NCBI RefSeq assembly: GCF_900637905.1
Contig: NZ_LR134472.1
Coordinates: 186,001-250,000 of the forward strand
Source: Parvimonas micra
GTDB lineage: Bacteria > Bacillota > Clostridia > Tissierellales > Peptoniphilaceae
Length of the DNA stretch: 64,000 bases
Direction of reading: 5' to 3'
Shown here: in pieces, positions 17,443-29,589 of the stretch
Layout of the letters: every line of letters starts with the position of its first letter
Numbering within the stretch: position 1 is the first letter of the stretch
Made by a program: the position numbers and the translations under genes
Notes under the pieces: generated by a model
Told to the model about the DNA's origin: nothing
What the model saw: the letters and a program-made list of their open reading frames with translations, nothing else
The model's database searches: none

Positions 17443-17571
17443 GAAACTTACCATTTGTTTCACAAATGGAGTTTCTTAGCATCTGACCTACGACGCAATC
17501 ATAGATTGCTGTTAGGTCATTAACTTCTGTGTTCGAGATGGAAACAGAGTAGCCTCTTAAGCCTTACAGCC
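17443..17571 (-). ncRNA. divergent 5S-like RNA next to 23S
   Basis: The first ~50 bases match the 5S start (GGCTGTAAGGCTT, then TCTCGAACACAGAAGTTAA), but the second half is unrelated. It folds into GACCTA/TAGGTC enclosing GCAATC/GATTGC, then a long stem at 17443-17475 with GAAACT/AGTTTC and CCATTTGT/ACAAATGG. The usual ACAGCC 3' strand of helix I is missing; only a partial ACAG lies just beyond. It could be a 5S pseudogene, a chimaera, or a spacer RNA that folds independently. The end points are approximate. Confidence 0.55.
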
Positions 17572-17657
17572 ATACTTGTTTACTTTTTCTTTTTCTTTTC
17601 TTTATTTTTCAATATATTTCTGTTTAATACCCTCACAACTAAAGAGTATATATTTCT

Positions 17658-20557
<2,900 letters not shown>

Positions 20558-20590
20558 AGAAATATATTTCTCTTTAATTGTCAGGTTCCT

Positions 20591-20666
20591 TGGTGGAGAT
20601 GAGGAGATTCGAACTCCTGACCCCCTGCTTGCAAGGCAGGTGCTCTCCCAACTGAGCTACACCCCC
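20591..20666 (-). tRNA. tRNA-Ala (TGC) in the 16S-23S spacer
   Basis: Cloverleaf with CCA encoded; loop CTTGCAA gives anticodon TGC. The acceptor GGGGGTG/CATCTCC has two G-U pairs. Its 5' GGGGG is also part of a 13-bp inverted repeat with upstream sequence (see 20662-20770). Confidence 0.95.
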
Positions 20667-20770
20667 AAAAATTTTTACGACAGTACAAATTTTTGGGGGT
20701 TTTGCGTACCCAGCTTTGAAATTTACAAAAATTTATTTTTGTTTAAATTTCATAGATTGGGTGCACCCCC
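20662..20770 (-). other. nested and competing hairpins upstream of tRNA-Ala
   Basis: In the minus-strand transcript, a GGGGG (20770-20766) is followed by a long hairpin (20762-20708: ACCCA/TGGGT, TGAAATTTA/TAAATTTCA, CAAAAA/TTTTTG). Then comes CCCCCAAAAATTT (20699-20687), which is perfectly complementary to AAATTTTTGGGGG (20674-20662), the last five bases being the 5' end of tRNA-Ala. The CCCCC can therefore pair either upstream or with the tRNA acceptor strand. The function is unknown; processing control or antitermination structure is possible. Confidence 0.6.
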
Positions 20771-20782
20771 ACTCAATAATTA

Positions 20783-20815
20783 TTAAGTATTTACTATTAA
20801 TTTAAGTATTTACTA
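20783..20815. repeat. 14-bp direct repeat in the 16S-23S spacer
   Basis: TTAAGTATTTACTA occurs at 20783-20796 and 20802-20815 (period 19). The rest of the spacer, 20816-20928, is AT-rich and I see nothing else in it. Confidence 0.6.
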
Positions 20816-20928
20816 CTAATCATTAAATGTTTTATACTATCATTTTGGTATTCTCTTTTAGTTAGCCTTACAGCTTTTGGTTAAAATTTTAAAAACTTCA
20901 AAAATTTTAAAAAAAATATGAACCAAAA

Positions 20929-20943
20929 AAACAGTGATAAAAC
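20929..20943 (-). other. 3' strand of the 16S processing stem
   Basis: AAACAGTGATAAAAC here (plus strand) is the inverted counterpart of GTTCTTATCACTGTTT at 22573-22588. The two would bring the ends of pre-16S together as an RNase III site. Confidence 0.65.
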
Positions 20944-20977
20944 TAAGAATTTTAATTGAACTGTCGTTCTTTGTACT

Positions 20978-22509
<1,532 letters not shown>

Positions 22510-22627
22510 AAGTTCGTCTGCTCTCGCTGACTTTTTTACACCTAAATTATTGTTTCTCTTTGTACTCTCAAAGTTCTTATCACTGTTTACTTTTCTTGGT
22601 TCGTGTCACTCTTGTTGCGACCTTATT

Positions 22628-22656
22628 ATTATATCACTATTATTTTCGTTTGTCAA
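22628..22656 (-). promoter_or_regulatory. rRNA promoter P2
   Basis: On the minus strand, TTGACA (22656-22651), 17 bases, TATAAT (22633-22628): a perfect consensus, about 120 bases before 16S. Confidence 0.9.
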
Positions 22657-22742
22657 CACTTTTTTATCTTTTTTTGCCTTCAAACCTTTTAAAACTTATA
22701 TTATGATAACTTATTATTATGCCGCTCTTTAAGTGCCTTAAT

Positions 22743-22771
22743 ATTATATCAGCCTTCGCCTTATCAGTCAA
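22743..22771 (-). promoter_or_regulatory. rRNA promoter P1
   Basis: On the minus strand, TTGACT (22771-22766), 17 bases, TATAAT (22748-22743). It is 115 bases upstream of P2, giving the tandem arrangement common for rRNA operons. It starts about 54 bases after the end of the Nim-like gene. Confidence 0.88.
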
Positions 22772-22824
22772 TACCTTTTTGTCATATTTTTAAGTTTTTT
22801 TATAAAATTTTTATATAATATCAA

Positions 22825-23286
22825 TTATTTTTTACCTTTAGCAGTTATTTCTTTTATATTTATTTTTAGAACATGAATCTTATCGAAACTTTTTTCAATA
22901 TATTTCATTCCGGATTCTATAAAATCAGGTGAATATTTATATAATATTGATTTAATACCTTTAAGTTTTTCTTCATTGTTAACTATAGTTATTTCTCCAA
23001 GTACAATAACGGACATATATTTTGTAGAAAATTGACTCGCTTGTCTTTCAACTTTATCTACTACCGTAAAAGAAACTTTAGAATTTTCTTCTATGTTTTT
23101 TAATTTATATCCACCTTGATTTGTACAATGAATATATATTACACCATCAAAATATGCATAACTCAACGGTATACCATAAGGCTGATTGCAATTATCGGAC
23201 GTTGAAAGTACTCCATATTCTCCATTTTTTAGTAATTCTTTTCCTTCTTCTATACTTAATTCTCTGTCTTTTCTTCTCATTTCCAT
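22825..23286 (-). CDS. pyridoxamine 5'-phosphate oxidase-like FMN protein (NimA-related)
   Basis: A 153-residue split-barrel flavin-binding protein. The pattern GEYGVLSTSDNCNQPYGIPL, then SYAYFDGVIYIHC and KVSFTVVDK, matches the family that includes nitroimidazole-resistance (Nim) proteins. Whether it reduces nitroimidazoles or has another flavin role cannot be told from the sequence. The start at 23286 has AGGAGA seven bases upstream. It ends just before rRNA promoter P1. Confidence 0.82.
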   Translation of the reverse strand: MEMRRKDRELSIEEGKELLKNGEYGVLSTSDNCNQPYGIPLSYAYFDGVIYIHCTNQGGYKLKNIEENSKVSFTVVDKVERQASQFSTKYMSVIVLGEITIVNNEEKLKGIKSILYKYSPDFIESGMKYIEKSFDKIHVLKINIKEITAKGKK

Positions 23287-23452
23287 AAACTTTCTCCTAT
23301 TTGTTATTTTCTTAAGATAACAAAAAAGACAAGTACAAATGACTTATCTTCTCTGTTTTATATCGGAACATTATATGAAAAAGCAACTAAATAAACTCAT
23401 TATTATACATTTATGTAATACAATTATTTATTTACGCCTTATATCTATCTAT

Positions 23453-23480
23453 ATTATATCATATTTATATAAAATTTCAA
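23453..23480 (-). promoter_or_regulatory. candidate promoter of the Nim-like gene
   Basis: On the minus strand, TTGAAA (23480-23475), 16 bases, TATAAT (23458-23453), about 165 bases before the start. Confidence 0.5.
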
Positions 23481-23532
23481 CAATTTACTTATATTAATTT
23501 TCTATGGATATTCGTAAAATTATAAGATTTTT

Positions 23533-24333
23533 TTATAAGAACTTGTCTTTCATATTTATCCAGTACCAGTTTTCATTGAATACCAATTTATACAATTTAA
23601 ATCTTGATTTTTTAAATTCAAAATATGATACATCTGTATAGTCTTTTTCAATCCCATCTGCAACAAAACTAATTTTTTTGTGTTGATTTTCCAACGGAAC
23701 TATTTTTAAGGTTGATATATCAGGAATCACCAATGAATTTGAAATCGTCCTATATACTTTAGAAAATATAGGAGCCAAAGGAGTTAATTGAAAACCTCTC
23801 AAAGTTGGATACATAATACTTCCTCCTGCAGACATATTATAAGCAGTACTTCCTGAAGGTGTTGAGATTATTAACCCATCTCCTGCAAATGTTTCAAGAT
23901 GATTATCATCTATATAAACATCTAAATGAATTATTTCTGAACTGTTTGATTTAATAACAAAATCATTTAAACATTTATTCGAAAATATAATATCGTTTGT
24001 CTTTAAAGTACACTCCAGTAATCTAATTTTTTCAACAATATATTTTCCATCTATATAATCGTCTATAAATTTTTCTATTTTATCAAAACTAATTTCTTGA
24101 AAAAAACCAAGTGTTCCGGTATTTATTCCGACAAAAGGAACTTTTGGAAAATCGGAATTATGAACTCCTCTTAAGAAAGCACCGTCTCCACCTATGCAAA
24201 TACTCAATTCAGCTTCTTCTTTAAAAGTTTCAGAAACTTCAAAACCTCTTTTTTCAAATAGTTCCTTCGTTTTTATGAATGCCTCTAATGACTTTATATT
24301 GTCATTAAAAAATATATTAATTAATCTTTTCAT
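23533..24333 (-). CDS. nadK: NAD kinase
   Basis: A 266-residue ATP-NAD kinase that makes NADP. It has the catalytic GGDGAFLRGVH motif, the NTGTLGFFQEI segment, and the NAD-binding STPSGSTAYNMSAGGSIMYP. The start at the ATG at 24333 follows AAAGGTGA; the frame is open to 24384, but the longer form has no site. It stands between the V-ATPase terminator and the rRNA-side genes. Confidence 0.93.
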   Translation of the reverse strand: MKRLINIFFNDNIKSLEAFIKTKELFEKRGFEVSETFKEEAELSICIGGDGAFLRGVHNSDFPKVPFVGINTGTLGFFQEISFDKIEKFIDDYIDGKYIVEKIRLLECTLKTNDIIFSNKCLNDFVIKSNSSEIIHLDVYIDDNHLETFAGDGLIISTPSGSTAYNMSAGGSIMYPTLRGFQLTPLAPIFSKVYRTISNSLVIPDISTLKIVPLENQHKKISFVADGIEKDYTDVSYFEFKKSRFKLYKLVFNENWYWINMKDKFL

Positions 24334-24400
24334 AACTTCACCTTTTACTATTAATCTATAAAAGTATTTTAACACATTAAACATATATTAGCAAGAAAAA

Positions 24401-24418
24401 AAGGAGCATTTGCTCCTT
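24401..24418 (-). terminator. terminator of the V-type ATPase operon
   Basis: AAGGAGCA/TGCTCCTT, an 8-bp perfect stem with a 2-base loop, followed by T7 on the minus strand just after the subunit D gene. Confidence 0.85.
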
Positions 24419-24422
24419 AACA

Positions 24423-25040
24423 TTACGCATTTTTCTTTTTTTTAATCTTTTTTAATCTATAAAAATCTTCTCTTTCTTTTTCCTCAAGAACTTCTGAAAT
24501 ATACTTTTCCGTTTCTTCAAGATTAGGAATTTGTATTTTATCCAAAGCATTTGCTCTTTTTTGATTCTTTTTTATTTCTATAGATAGTTTATAAACTGTA
24601 TTTTCAGTTTCTGCAAGTCTATATACTAGTCTTTTTATTTTTTGAAACATTTTTATAGCTTCATCAATTGCAGGACTTGTCATATACATTCCATAATGTG
24701 GTCTTAAAGTTCCATGCTCGTATTTTACACTTGGAACATCAAGTCCCATAATGGATTTATAAGAAATTTCAAAATTTTCCGACTTATCTATTGATAAAGA
24801 AATATCTTGAACATTCATAACTCCCATAGTTATATTTGCTTCTTCTAATGTTGAATATGCCTTTTCAAATAGTACTTTTACATCTTCTTGAATTTCTTTT
24901 GCCTTTTCAATTTGTTGCATCATTTCTTTTATTAGTACAGTTCTTTTTTTATCTATTAGATTATAGCCTACCTTAGATAATTTTAAATCCTGTTTTATTT
25001 TTAATAGATTTGACTTTGTAGGAGCAATATTTTGAATCAT
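24423..25040 (-). CDS. ntpD: V-type ATPase subunit D (central shaft)
   Basis: The central-stalk coiled-coil subunit, 205 residues from the ATG at 25040 (MIQNIAPTKSNLLKIKQDL), preceded by AAGGTGG. Long helices at both ends and the family motif APTKSNLLKI near the start support the call. The start overlaps the end of subunit B by a few bases. It is the last gene of the operon, and a strong terminator follows. Confidence 0.93.
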   Translation of the reverse strand: MIQNIAPTKSNLLKIKQDLKLSKVGYNLIDKKRTVLIKEMMQQIEKAKEIQEDVKVLFEKAYSTLEEANITMGVMNVQDISLSIDKSENFEISYKSIMGLDVPSVKYEHGTLRPHYGMYMTSPAIDEAIKMFQKIKRLVYRLAETENTVYKLSIEIKKNQKRANALDKIQIPNLEETEKYISEVLEEKEREDFYRLKKIKKKKNA

Positions 25041-25041
25041 A

Positions 25042-26412
25042 TTACCACCTTCCATATTTTTCTATATATTTACTTTCCAATCTGTCTAGTTCAATTTTAG
25101 GGAATAGTTTGAATAAATCCCAAGCAATATCAAGTGATTCTTCAATAGTTCTGGATTCATCAAAGTTTTGGTTTAAAAAGTTTTGTTCAAACTCCCTACC
25201 GAATTCCATATAAATTTTATCTATTTCTGTTAAATCATCTTCCCCAATTATTTGTGATAGCGAACGAACTTCTATAACCTTTGAATAAAGAGCAAATAAC
25301 TGAGATTGTACCTGATCATGATCTTCTCTTGTATATCCATCTCCAATACCATCTTTCATAAGTCTTGACAATGAAGGCAAAATATTTACAGGTGGATAAA
25401 TATTCTTTTGGAATAATTCCCTTGATAAAACTATTTGTCCTTCAGTAATAAAACCTGTAAGGTCAGGAATTGGATGTGTTATATCATCATTAGGCATTGT
25501 TAATATAGGAATTAAAGTAATTGAACCTTTCTTTCCCTTTACCATTCCAGCTCTTTCGTATAAAGTAGAAAGATCTGAATACAAATATCCAGGATATCCC
25601 TTTCTACTAGGAACTTCTTCTCTTGCAGAAGAAATTTCTCTTAAAGCTTCTGCATAACTTGTAATATCAGTCATAACTACTAAGATATGCATTCCTTCTT
25701 CAAATGCAAGATATTCTGCAGCAGTTAATGCAGTTCTAGGTGTTGAAATTCTTTCAACAATTGGTGCATCAGCAAGATTTATATATGAAACAACTCTGGA
25801 TGATGCTCCTGATTCTTCAAATGCACTTTTAAAGAACTCATAATCATCATATTTAATTCCCATTCCTGCAAATACTATCGCAAATTTGTCATCAGAATTT
25901 TTCAATTTGGATTGTCTAACTATTTGAGCCGCTAATGCATTATGTGTCAAACCATTTGATGAAAATATCGGAAGTTTTTGTCCTCTAATTAAAGTAGTAA
26001 GAGTATCAATTGCAGAAATTCCTGTTTCCAAATAATCTCTTGGATATTCTCTTGCAACGGGATTCATAGGTCTTCCATTTACATTATATTTTTTCTCTGA
26101 AATAATATAATCTCCATTGTCAATTGGTTCTCCCACACCATTAAAAGTTCTTCCTAAAATATCTTTACTAAGACAAATTTCAAGTGGAGTTCCTGTAAAA
26201 GTAACAGCAGAATTTTGTGTTGAAATTCCAGTTGTTCCTTCAAAAACTTGAGCAATTACCTTATCTCCTTGAATTCTAACAACCTTGGCTCTTCTTCTTT
26301 CACTTCCATCTATTACTATATCCATCATTTCATCATAGCTGACATTATCTACACCTTTAAGCACAATCAAAGGTCCATCTATTTTTTCTAGTTTTAAATA
26401 TTGTCTTTGCAT
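25042..26412 (-). CDS. ntpB: V-type ATPase subunit B (regulatory, non-catalytic)
   Basis: About 456 residues. It lacks a true P-loop at the usual place ([14 protein letters not shown]), as expected for B, and carries [20 protein letters not shown] and [20 protein letters not shown]. The start is the ATG at 26412, with AGGTGAT upstream; an in-frame GTG at 26421 overlaps that site and is less likely. It lies directly after subunit A. Confidence 0.95.
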   Translation of the reverse strand: MQRQYLKLEKIDGPLIVLKGVDNVSYDEMMDIVIDGSERRRAKVVRIQGDKVIAQVFEGTTGISTQNSAVTFTGTPLEICLSKDILGRTFNGVGEPIDNGDYIISEKKYNVNGRPMNPVAREYPRDYLETGISAIDTLTTLIRGQKLPIFSSNGLTHNALAAQIVRQSKLKNSDDKFAIVFAGMGIKYDDYEFFKSAFEESGASSRVVSYINLADAPIVERISTPRTALTAAEYLAFEEGMHILVVMTDITSYAEALREISSAREEVPSRKGYPGYLYSDLSTLYERAGMVKGKKGSITLIPILTMPNDDITHPIPDLTGFITEGQIVLSRELFQKNIYPPVNILPSLSRLMKDGIGDGYTREDHDQVQSQLFALYSKVIEVRSLSQIIGEDDLTEIDKIYMEFGREFEQNFLNQNFDESRTIEESLDIAWDLFKLFPKIELDRLESKYIEKYGRW

Positions 26413-26421
26413 AATTATCAC

Positions 26422-28197
26422 CTACTCTCCCTGATTTTCGTCTATCAAAGCAGTATAATAGCTATTGATTTTTGCATTTAACTTTTCAAATGCTTCATCA
26501 TAGTTTTCATTTGGAATATTATATTTCATCTTAATAACTTCTTCAAATAAATCATCATTTTTTATGCGAGTAAGGGCAACTTGTTGTTTTACAGCTAAAG
26601 TACAATTCATATATAAATTATCTATTACTTTTAACATTGCAAATTGTTTTTTCAAGGGAACATAGCTATCTGTTTCATGCATTGCATTTTGTTGTAAAAA
26701 TCCCTTTTTCAAAACTTTTGCAATTTCTATAACAATTCTTTGATCATTTGGTAAAACATCTTCACCAACTAATTGAACAATTTGGTTCAATTTATTATCC
26801 TCTGAAAGAAGTTCCATCATCTTTGCTCTTAATTTCAAAAGTTCAGGAGATACATTTTCATCATAATATTCTTTAATCAATGTAGTATATCCACTATAAC
26901 TTGTAAGATAGTTTACAGCAGGATAGTGTCTTATATATGCTAAATTCTTATCCAAACCTATAAAAGCTGAAACAAATCTTTTAGTATTTTCAGTTACCGG
27001 TTCAGAAAAATCTCCACCAGGTGGAGAAACAGCACCAATTACTGTAATTGAACCCTCTCTTTTGGAAAGAGTTTCAACATAACCTGCTCTTTCATAAAAT
27101 TGTGCAATTCTTGAAGGAAGATATGCTGGATATCCTTCTTCTGCAGGCATTTCTTCAAGTCTTCCAGAAATTTCTCTTAACGCTTCTGCCCATCTTGAAG
27201 TTGAGTCAGCCATTATTGCAACATGGTAACCCATATCTCTATAATACTCTGCAATAGTTATTCCAGTATATATTGAAGCTTCACGGGCAGCAACCGGCAT
27301 ATTTGAAGTATTTGCTATTAAAATTGTTCTTTCCATAAGCGGTTTTGAAGTTCTTGGATCAATTAACTTTGGAAATTCTTCAAGAACATCTGTCATTTCA
27401 TTACCACGTTCTCCACATCCGATATAAACTATAATATCTGCATCAGACCATTTTGCAAGTTGATGTTGAGTCATAGTTTTTCCTGTACCAAATCCACCCG
27501 GAAGTGCTGAAGTTCCTCCTTTTGCTATTGGAAAGAAAACATCAAGTACTCTTTGTCCTGTTACTAAAGGTCTTGATATTGGCATTCTCACATCTATTGG
27601 ACGTGGTATTCTTACAGGCCATTGATGATACATTTTTAAATTATGAATTTTTCCATCTTCATCTTTTATTGTTACTAAATCAGTTTCTAAATTATATTTT
27701 CCTGATGGTAAAGCTTCAATTACTTCACCACTAACAGTTGGTGGAACTAAAATTTTATGTTCTATAAAACTTGTTTCTTGAGTTGTTGCAAAAATTTCTC
27801 CCGCAGATAATTTATCACCAACTTTAACAAGCATTTCAACATCCCATTGTTTTTCTTTATCAATAGACACAAGACCTATTCCCTCTGCAATAAATTCTCC
27901 TGTCATTGAATATATTTTTTCAAGCGGTCTTTGAATACCATCAAATATATTTCCTATAATTCCTGGACCTAATGTTACTGATAGTGGAACATTTGTACTT
28001 TCTATAGTTTCTCCAACTTTTAGTCCTTGTGTTTCTTCGTAAACTTGTATAGTCGCCACATCTTCGTCAATAGATATGATTTCTCCGATTAGCTTTTTAT
28101 CTCCAACCAAAACCATATCTCTAACTTTGTAAATTCCCATACTGTCTGCTTTAACAACAGGACCATTTATATCAATTATTTTAGGTATATTACACAT
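26422..28197 (-). CDS. ntpA: V-type ATPase subunit A (catalytic)
   Basis: 591 residues from the ATG at 28197 (GGAGAAAGG site). The P-loop is GGFGTGKTMTQHQLAKW, followed by YIGCGERGNEMTDVLEEF and [20 protein letters not shown]. The long bulge domain characteristic of A subunits lies between the N-terminal barrel and the P-loop. It hydrolyses or makes ATP at the A/B interface. Confidence 0.96.
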   Translation of the reverse strand: MCNIPKIIDINGPVVKADSMGIYKVRDMVLVGDKKLIGEIISIDEDVATIQVYEETQGLKVGETIESTNVPLSVTLGPGIIGNIFDGIQRPLEKIYSMTGEFIAEGIGLVSIDKEKQWDVEMLVKVGDKLSAGEIFATTQETSFIEHKILVPPTVSGEVIEALPSGKYNLETDLVTIKDEDGKIHNLKMYHQWPVRIPRPIDVRMPISRPLVTGQRVLDVFFPIAKGGTSALPGGFGTGKTMTQHQLAKWSDADIIVYIGCGERGNEMTDVLEEFPKLIDPRTSKPLMERTILIANTSNMPVAAREASIYTGITIAEYYRDMGYHVAIMADSTSRWAEALREISGRLEEMPAEEGYPAYLPSRIAQFYERAGYVETLSKREGSITVIGAVSPPGGDFSEPVTENTKRFVSAFIGLDKNLAYIRHYPAVNYLTSYSGYTTLIKEYYDENVSPELLKLRAKMMELLSEDNKLNQIVQLVGEDVLPNDQRIVIEIAKVLKKGFLQQNAMHETDSYVPLKKQFAMLKVIDNLYMNCTLAVKQQVALTRIKNDDLFEEVIKMKYNIPNENYDEAFEKLNAKINSYYTALIDENQGE

Positions 28198-28224
28198 TAC
28201 CTTTCTCCTCATTACAATTATTAA

Positions 28225-28827
28225 TTAATTGTTTATTCCTAATTCTTTTTTCAACTTAGCTAAAATTTTTTGGTATTTTGTAGTCAATAGAAAATTGAGT
28301 GAATAATTTAATCTATAAGTTCTTTCCGCATTTTCTATTTCAAAACCACCAACTTTTATATCAAGACTTTTTTCAACCTTAATATCTCCTAAGACATTTT
28401 TTATTATTTCCTTATCTCTTTCAAAACTTTTTTCATAAACACAAACAATATCATTAGAATTTATTTCTGACTTCACATTTTTTAATGTGTTTTTTAAATA
28501 TTCTTCGCCTTTTTCAGTCATATATAATGTATTTAATTCTTCTTTCAGAGCTTTAAAAAATTCATCGTAAATTTCTTTGTTCATATTTAAAATGATATCT
28601 TGTCCCTCTTTTAAAGTCTTTGAACGAATCTTATCTGTCTTATTTTCAAGTTTTGTTCTATATTCTCTCTTTAATTTTTCAATTTCTTCATATTTTTTAG
28701 CTTTATATTCTGTAATTAATCTTTCAGTTTCAGAAGCAATTTTTTTCAATTCTTCATCATACTTTTCATCAATTTCTTCATTTAGTATTCTTTTGAATGA
28801 CTCTATCTTATCTTCAATTGTTATCAT
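28225..28827 (-). CDS. ntpE: V-type ATPase subunit E (peripheral stalk)
   Basis: 200 residues: a long charged N-terminal coiled coil (about 1-90), then a mixed C-terminal domain with KVGGFEIENAERTYRLNYSL, near the usual E-subunit C-terminus. It should pair with the coiled-coil subunit at 32623-32949 to form the stator. Confidence 0.88.
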   Translation of the reverse strand: MITIEDKIESFKRILNEEIDEKYDEELKKIASETERLITEYKAKKYEEIEKLKREYRTKLENKTDKIRSKTLKEGQDIILNMNKEIYDEFFKALKEELNTLYMTEKGEEYLKNTLKNVKSEINSNDIVCVYEKSFERDKEIIKNVLGDIKVEKSLDIKVGGFEIENAERTYRLNYSLNFLLTTKYQKILAKLKKELGINN

Positions 28828-28838
28828 AAGATTTCTCC

Positions 28839-29147
28839 TTAAATATTAATTCCTATTGATTCGTTTATATAGTTTGTAATGAAATTTGGATCTCTTTTCA
28901 AACCTGTTCTATCCGGTATCTCAACTATAAGTGGAAAAGTATTTTTTAATTTAACTTCCATAACTTCTTCGCTAATAAGGTTAAAAATATTTTCAGTTAA
29001 AATTAAAATTCCAATTTCCTTATTATTTAGACAATCATTAAATTCTTCCAAAGCCTCTTCCCTAGTCTTTAAAACAACTCCAGTTATACCGGCTAATCTC
29101 ATTCCTACAAGTGTATCTGTATTATCAGATATAAGATAACTTATCAT
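28839..29147 (-). CDS. ntpG: V-type ATPase subunit F (central stalk)
   Basis: 102 residues with the compact alpha/beta F-subunit pattern: VGMRLAGITGVVLKTREEA near the N-terminus, IGILILTENI in the middle and PLIVEIPDRTGLKRD near the end. NtpG is the Enterococcus name for this subunit. It lies between the proteolipid and E genes. Confidence 0.9.
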   Translation of the reverse strand: MISYLISDNTDTLVGMRLAGITGVVLKTREEALEEFNDCLNNKEIGILILTENIFNLISEEVMEVKLKNTFPLIVEIPDRTGLKRDPNFITNYINESIGINI

Positions 29148-29156
29148 AGAATTCTC

Positions 29157-29579
29157 CTAAACTCTTTGTAAAATCATAATTGAAATTATAAGTCCGTAAA
29201 TTGCAATACCTTCTGCAAGTCCAAGAATAATAAGTGTTTTACCTAAAATTGAAGAATCTTCTGAAACGGCACCGATTGCTGCTGAACCTGCTTGACCAAC
29301 ACCAATTCCTGTACCAATTGCTGCAAGACCAGTTGATAAAGCAGCTGCTAAATATCCCATTCCACTCGCTGAACTTGCTGTTTTTTGTGTAGTTTCAGCT
29401 GCAAATGCAATATCCGGAACAAGTCCCATTAAAAATAAAGCTAAAATCGAAACGACATTAATTGCTATTGCCTTTTTTAATCCTGATTTTGTTGTTTTCT
29501 TTCCTTTTCTTAAATAAGATATACCTGTTAAAATAGTTGTTCCTATTCCTAATGTTATTAATAATAAAGTAATTTTCAT
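29157..29579 (-). CDS. ntpK: V-type ATPase subunit K (membrane rotor proteolipid)
   Basis: 140 residues with four hydrophobic segments. Only the C-terminal pair (about residues 72-138) looks like a true c-ring hairpin: GLAAIGTGIGVGQAGSAAIG and GLAEGIAIYGLIISIMIL, with the ion-carrying Glu in GLAEG. The first half has a membrane segment, a basic loop (LRKGKKTTKSGLKK), and a second segment ending AFAAETT. The Gln in VGQAG together with Glu and Tyr in AEGIAIYG is compatible with Na+ coupling as in Enterococcus (inference). Confidence 0.88.
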   Translation of the reverse strand: MKITLLLITLGIGTTILTGISYLRKGKKTTKSGLKKAIAINVVSILALFLMGLVPDIAFAAETTQKTASSASGMGYLAAALSTGLAAIGTGIGVGQAGSAAIGAVSEDSSILGKTLIILGLAEGIAIYGLIISIMILQRV

Positions 29580-29589
29580 AATTTTCCTC

